A DNA stretch of 64,000 nt from REEB426 sp964551975 (GTDB lineage: Bacteria > Actinomycetota > Actinomycetes > S36-B12), in NCBI GenBank assembly GCA_964551975.1, contig CAZKFI010000003.1:1-64000 (forward strand), given 5' to 3'. A program made the translations under genes and the position numbers. Positions within the stretch are counted from its first letter, which is position 1; each line of letters starts with the position of its first letter. A model generated the notes under the pieces. That model was given only the letters and a program-made list of their open reading frames with translations, did not search any database and was not told the origin of the DNA. This document shows positions 60,232-64,000 of the stretch, piece by piece.

Positions 60232-62171
60232 CGTGCACCAACCGTCTGCTTCGAGGGTTTCTTGGGATCGTCATACGGGTCTGGCACCCCGTAGCCATAC
60301 GGGTCTGACGTCACAACCGGCAGCACGGGGAAGTTCTCCAGTGGTACCGGGGTCTGCGTCTGCCAGTCCAGGGTCTTGGCTCCCCACGGATTCGATGCCG
60401 CCTTACTGCCACTGCGCCATGACTGGATGATTGCCGCCAGGAAGATCAGCATGCCGATACCGATCACGTAGGCGCCGATGGTCGAGATCCAATTCGAGAT
60501 GTTGAAGGCGTTATCGAACTGCAGCACGCGGCGCGGCATGCCCTGGAGACCTGCCACGAACATCGACATGAACGTCACCTGGAAACCCGCAAAGGCAACC
60601 CAGAATCCGATCGATCCGATTCGCTCGTCAAAGTTCTTGGCAGTCATCTTCGGGAACCAGTAGGCGATGGCGCCCATAGCCCCAAAGAGACCGGCGCCCA
60701 TCAGCATGAAATGGAAGTGCGCAACCACGAACATACTGCCGTGCATATATTGATCGACCGGCACATCGCTGAGGTAGACCCCGGTGATCCCACCGATCAC
60801 TTTGTTCCACAGCACGGCATACACACACATCATCGGCAGGCGCGTCCAGACGCGGCCGCGCCAGATGGTGCCGAGGAGTACGAGCACGAGGAAACCGAAT
60901 GGGATCGAGATCAGCTCAGTGGAAAGCATGAACGGATAGTTGGCAGCTGGGGCCCAGCCGGTCATGTACATGTGGTGCACCCAGACGATGCCGCTGATGC
61001 CCACGATGCCCGCAAACCCGGCAACCGCGATCTTGTAAGAGAACAGGGGCTTGCGCATGAAGACCACAGCGATCTCCATCAAGGCCGCACTCGCTGGTAC
61101 CACGACCACGTACACCTCAGGGTGGCCCAGTAACCAGAACAAGTTCTCGTAGAGCCAGACGCTGCCGCCATCGACCGGATTAAAGAAGGAGGTGCCGATC
61201 GCTCGATCTGAGAGTGCCAGGGCCTGGGAGTACTGGAACATCGGGAACCAGATCAACCCCATGATCGACGAGGCAACGATTCCGATGGCAAGGACAGGCA
61301 CGCGGTTCCAGGTCATGCCCTTCGCACGCATGGTGACGACCGTGGTGATGAGGTTCACCGAGGCAACACCCGTCGAGAAGGCGAACGTGATGATGGTGAT
61401 CTGGTAGCCGATCGCGCCAAGGGGTGCCTGCGAAGCCAGTGGTTGATACACCGACCAGCCGTCCTGGATACCCCCCATGAACAGGCTGGCCAACAATGGA
61501 GGAACCGCCGCGAAGAGGAGCCAGAAACTCAAGGCGTTCAGTCGCGGGAACGCCATGTCCCGCGCCCCGATCATGATGGGAACGATGAAGTTCCCCACCG
61601 GACCGGCCAACGCGATGATCATCGCAATGATCATGACGATGCCGTGAGTACCGATGATGCTGTTGTAGAACGCCGGTGAGAAGACCTCTGTCCAGGTGGC
61701 ACCGAGCTCGGTACGAATGAGCATGGCTAGGAGACCACCGACACCGAAGAGCAGTAGCGCCATCACCAGGTACTGAATCCCGACCACCTTGTGGTCGGTG
61801 GTGTACCGCCAGAAGCGGGCCTTGCCCTGGCCTCGTCCAGCGAGGAACTCGGCGTCTTCGTGGGTGAGGTCTCGACCCAAGATCCAGCGAATGGGGCCTG
61901 CGAAGGCACCGATGCCAGCCATGAACCCGATCACCCACGCAGCAAAGGTGGCGGCCCAGAGTGCATCCAGGCCCGTCTGCACGTAGGTCGAACTGTTGGT
62001 CGTACCCCAGGGCACCAGCCATAGCGAACCGACCCAGTACACGACCAGTGCCAGGACGAGCCCGCTGGCTACACCGGTCACGAAGTTGCAGTGACGCACG
62101 AAGCCACCCGGCCTCCCGTGCTGCGCGGGCTGCGGGACCTCGAGCTGCTCGTGAATGGTTGCGGTACTCAT
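60228..62171 (-). CDS. ctaD: Heme-copper oxidase subunit I, atypical K-channel
   Basis: About 647 residues from the ATG at 62171, overlapping the stop of subunit II by four bases. Landmark motifs: GTHGIVMIIAMIIALAGPVGN (heme a ligand His and helix II), IGARDMAFPRLNALSFW (D-channel Asp), the active-site GHPEVYVVV with the cross-linked His-Tyr pair, WVHHMYMTGW (CuB His pair) and VVAHFHFMLMG (heme a3 and a His). The segment LISIPFGFLVLVLLGTIW aligns with the A-type I-A-V-P-T-G-I-K-I-F, so the K-channel Thr and Lys are Phe and Leu (Leu codon at 60888-60890). The Asp of the usual H-D-T-Y pattern is Gly. O2 reductase is likely but atypical. Confidence 0.87.
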   Translation of the reverse strand: MSTATIHEQLEVPQPAQHGRPGGFVRHCNFVTGVASGLVLALVVYWVGSLWLVPWGTTNSSTYVQTGLDALWAATFAAWVIGFMAGIGAFAGPIRWILGRDLTHEDAEFLAGRGQGKARFWRYTTDHKVVGIQYLVMALLLFGVGGLLAMLIRTELGATWTEVFSPAFYNSIIGTHGIVMIIAMIIALAGPVGNFIVPIMIGARDMAFPRLNALSFWLLFAAVPPLLASLFMGGIQDGWSVYQPLASQAPLGAIGYQITIITFAFSTGVASVNLITTVVTMRAKGMTWNRVPVLAIGIVASSIMGLIWFPMFQYSQALALSDRAIGTSFFNPVDGGSVWLYENLFWLLGHPEVYVVVVPASAALMEIAVVFMRKPLFSYKIAVAGFAGIVGISGIVWVHHMYMTGWAPAANYPFMLSTELISIPFGFLVLVLLGTIWRGRVWTRLPMMCVYAVLWNKVIGGITGVYLSDVPVDQYMHGSMFVVAHFHFMLMGAGLFGAMGAIAYWFPKMTAKNFDERIGSIGFWVAFAGFQVTFMSMFVAGLQGMPRRVLQFDNAFNISNWISTIGAYVIGIGMLIFLAAIIQSWRSGSKAASNPWGAKTLDWQTQTPVPLENFPVLPVVTSDPYGYGVPDPYDDPKKPSKQTVGAR

Positions 62172-63037
62172 GCCATCTTCTTCCCGCCTAGTTCGCGCAC
62201 CCATGAGTCAAATTGCTCAGCGGTGACCACGTGGATCGTTGTTTGCATGTAGGCGTGATGCATGCCGCACAGTTCGGCGCAGCGAATGTTGTAGGTGCCC
62301 AACTTGTTTGGTGTCACCCCCGTGTTCGTGATCGCACCCGGGTTGGCATCGATCTTGACGCCCAATTCGACGACCCAGAAGTTGTGGATGACGTCCTTTG
62401 AAGTGACGTTGAAGTAGATCGGCCGATCAATGGGAACCACCAACGTCGGCGAGGTCACGCCTTGTTGGTCGGGGTACTCGAAGGTCCACACCCACTGCTG
62501 GCCGGTGGCGTTGATAATGAGTGGCTTGAGCGAGTTGGGCTGCTCATTGGCTTCGACGGTGCCATAGGAGTACGCGGTGATTCTCGCGAGTTCGGTGATG
62601 CCCCAGACCACGAGGAAGAATGCCAGCAAACTCGTGGCCGAAATCCACAGCACTATTGCCGTGGTATTCCCACGGATCCCCGGACTCTCCTGCATCGGCG
62701 GCTCATCACCCTTGACCCGACCCCAGCCGAAAAGGCTGTACAGCATGATCGCCAAGGTCACTGCAATTAATGGGCCTGAGACCACCGTGAAGACGAACAT
62801 CGTTCGCTCGATCTCATACATGATCGACGAAGCGGGTGCACCGGTGAGATTCATGAAGTGCAGAACTAGGAACGCGATCGGGATGATCAGCAGGCTGATC
62901 AAGACCGTCATCAGAATGATCGGGCGCGCGTAAGGGCGCGAAAGCCATTCCCGTAGGCGTTCGCTCGGCTGCGGCCGATTCGTCGGCTCCTCCGGCTCGT
63001 CAGTTCCCGGAATCGGGCGGGTGTCGGTGGTAGGCAT
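62168..63037 (-). CDS. ctaC: Cytochrome c oxidase subunit II with CuA site
   Basis: A 289-residue protein. A cytoplasmic, Pro-rich N-terminus is followed by two helices (ILMTVLISLLIIPIAFLVL and IVLWISATSLLAFFLVVW). The cupredoxin domain is complete: QQWVWTFEYPD (aromatic patch for cytochrome c docking), H218 in VIHNFWVVELG and C253, E255, C257, H261, M264 in CAELCGMHHAYM, giving all CuA ligands. No fused cytochrome c domain. It begins in the stop codon of the upstream cupredoxin gene (TGATG) and overlaps the coxI start by four bases. It accepts electrons from a c-type cytochrome or a cupredoxin. Confidence 0.92.
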   Translation of the reverse strand: MPTTDTRPIPGTDEPEEPTNRPQPSERLREWLSRPYARPIILMTVLISLLIIPIAFLVLHFMNLTGAPASSIMYEIERTMFVFTVVSGPLIAVTLAIMLYSLFGWGRVKGDEPPMQESPGIRGNTTAIVLWISATSLLAFFLVVWGITELARITAYSYGTVEANEQPNSLKPLIINATGQQWVWTFEYPDQQGVTSPTLVVPIDRPIYFNVTSKDVIHNFWVVELGVKIDANPGAITNTGVTPNKLGTYNIRCAELCGMHHAYMQTTIHVVTAEQFDSWVRELGGKKMA

Positions 63038-63750
63038 CAGAGGACCGTGATCCGTCCACCCATCCAGCCGCGCGCCTGCATCACACCACCGAAGTTCCGA
63101 TACATGTCACCACAGGGGTCCTCGCAATTCCACACGTACTCACCAGGACCACCGGTGATGAACGTGAACTGAATAACCTGAGGCTTCGGGTAGCCGTTCG
63201 CCTCGTTCTTCGCATTGTTCGGGGTGGCGAGCATTGGGACGCTCACAAAAAGTGTGTCCTGATCGGCCTCGGCGTACTGGTGGATAGTGAAAGTGTGCGC
63301 GACGTCCGACGGCTTGATCTCAGACAGTTCCTTACCGTTGTACGTCGCCTTGCCACCAACCGTCCCATGCACCTTGGCCCAGTAGGGATTCCAGACTGTG
63401 GATGACCCGTCGTACTGGTTGATGGTCACCGTGACTGCCGTATGCGCAGGCAGGGTGAAGGAGGTTGAGGGCCAATAGAAGGGCCATCCCTCGCTCTGTA
63501 GTACGCCATTGTTGGCCAACACAGTGTTCGCCGGTCCGCTGGGTCCGGGGTATTCGGCCGATGTGTTCGGGAAGATCGAGAGATCCAGAGTCACATGGGG
63601 TAGTTCCCCTTGGGCGGTTTGCAACGTGCCAGCAGGCTTAGCTTCAATAAAGCCGGGCTCCTGATCGAACCAGGAGATCGCCAAAACCGACCCGGCAACT
63701 ATGAGCACGCCCACAAGCACCGTCACCACGGTGAGCAGCGCACGTTTCAT
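63037..63750 (-). CDS. Membrane-anchored cupredoxin-like protein of oxidase operon
   Basis: A 237-residue protein with an N-terminal hydrophobic anchor (LLTVVTVLVGVLIVAGSVLA) and a cupredoxin-like outer domain. Possible copper ligands are H152 and H157 (DVAHTFTIHQY) and C209, C213, M216, M224 (WNCEDPCGDMYRNF). The C-x3-C-G spacing equals that of CuA, but the CuA His expected four residues after the second Cys is Tyr, and the Met lies four residues later than usual. It may bind a mononuclear or altered copper centre and donate electrons to subunit II. First gene of the operon, with GAGGAGA before its ATG. Confidence 0.78.
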   Translation of the reverse strand: MKRALLTVVTVLVGVLIVAGSVLAISWFDQEPGFIEAKPAGTLQTAQGELPHVTLDLSIFPNTSAEYPGPSGPANTVLANNGVLQSEGWPFYWPSTSFTLPAHTAVTVTINQYDGSSTVWNPYWAKVHGTVGGKATYNGKELSEIKPSDVAHTFTIHQYAEADQDTLFVSVPMLATPNNAKNEANGYPKPQVIQFTFITGGPGEYVWNCEDPCGDMYRNFGGVMQARGWMGGRITVL

Positions 63751-63865
63751 CTATCTCTCCTCAAGCGCCCCGCCCCACGCACCTGCGAACGTTAGCGCTT
63801 GATAGAGAGGGAAGTGTGTTGAATCGCCGAATTGCCAAGTGGCAGCCGGTTTTCTGCGCTTTTCA

Positions 63866-63883
63866 GTGATGGTTGACCATCAC
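63866..63883. promoter_or_regulatory. Inverted repeat between oxidase operon and ctaG-like gene
   Basis: GTGATGGT-TG-ACCATCAC is a perfect 8-base-arm palindrome. It overlaps a second, CACC-T-GGTG (63881-63889). They lie 33-50 bases upstream of the CtaG-like start and ~115 bases upstream of the divergent oxidase operon. A shared operator (copper- or redox-responsive) is possible. The remaining ~165-base space contains no gene that I can see. Confidence 0.4.
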
Positions 63884-63915
63884 CTGGTGGCATGACACGA
63901 GATGATGAGGGGCGA

Positions 63916-64000
63916 TGCGTACATTTTTCGGAGCCTGGCAGTTCGACCTGCTCGTTGCCACCAATCTCATCGCTGCAGTGCTGATGTATGCCATAGCCGT
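63916..64000 (+). CDS. CtaG-like cytochrome oxidase assembly protein, 3'-truncated
   Basis: The gene runs off the window end. An ATG at 63916, preceded by GAGGGG, begins MRTFFGAWQFDLLVATNLIA and continues into a hydrophobic stretch. An aromatic residue near the start followed by D-x-x-V and a first helix resembles caa3_CtaG-type proteins (cytochrome oxidase assembly, copper handling), which often accompany oxidase genes. Only 28 residues are visible, so the family call is tentative. It diverges from the oxidase operon. Confidence 0.5.

Overview
The window looks like a metagenome-assembled scaffold from a high-GC actinobacterium (Actinomycetota), probably a free-living aquatic or soil heterotroph. 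Support comes from frequent GTG/TTG starts, leaderless-type promoters, a Septum_form-family secreted protein, a predicted 10-methyl-branched fatty acid gene pair, a three-gene pntAA/pntAB/pntB transhydrogenase and an actinobacterial-style cytochrome oxidase operon. A 100-N gap at 18652-18751 flanked by identical 55-bp copies shows it is an assembled scaffold. I saw no rRNA, tRNA, CRISPR array, insertion sequence or phage gene.

Layout. 1-6.6 kb: a truncated SHOCT protein, a secreted GLUG-like protein, a two-component system, a DUF418 membrane protein and a TauE/SafE exporter. 6.8-10.3 kb: a 17-bp tandem repeat array in front of a tiny membrane protein, then a sulfatase/amidohydrolase pair. 10.6-16.8 kb: a NitT/TauT-type ABC importer in one operon with an FAD monooxygenase and a ThDP enzyme. 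16.8-18.9 kb: a GT11 fucosyltransferase-like enzyme, a YdeI-like protein and the secreted protein split by the gap. 18.9-29.4 kb: two divergent catabolic operons sharing a palindromic operator. The leftward one encodes acyl-CoA dehydrogenase, an aryl-CoA ligase and an MFS transporter. The rightward one encodes an alpha/beta hydrolase, a NicX-like ring-cleaving dioxygenase, a glutamine-synthetase-like ligase, a TetR regulator, a 2OG-Fe(II) oxygenase and a Tat-exported flavin amine oxidase whose sequence is circularly permuted.

29.5-36.6 kb: an alcohol dehydrogenase, then surface-polysaccharide genes (GT-C protein, GT2, GT4, FG-GAP secreted protein). 36.6-42.7 kb: an arabinonate-type IlvD/Edd dehydratase, two small exported or unknown proteins, and a PLP decarboxylase coupled to a CPA1 Na+/H+ antiporter. 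42.7-48.6 kb: an MMPL transporter and the branched-lipid pair. 48.7-54.8 kb: a small membrane protein, transhydrogenase, an orphan ParA, a Septum_form protein and an FkbM methyltransferase. 54.8-57.7 kb: a 50-aa DUF5993-like protein, DsbB, a VanZ-like protein and a DHA2 drug exporter. 57.8-63.8 kb: a six-gene leftward heme-copper oxidase operon with an extra cupredoxin and a CopD protein, diverging from a CtaG-like gene that runs off the end.

The strongest leads are the permuted amine oxidase, the catabolic island around the NicX-like enzyme with its symmetrical leaderless promoter pair, two unrelated short tandem-repeat arrays directly upstream of genes, and the oxidase whose subunit I lacks the K-channel lysine and whose accompanying cupredoxin lacks the expected CuA histidine.
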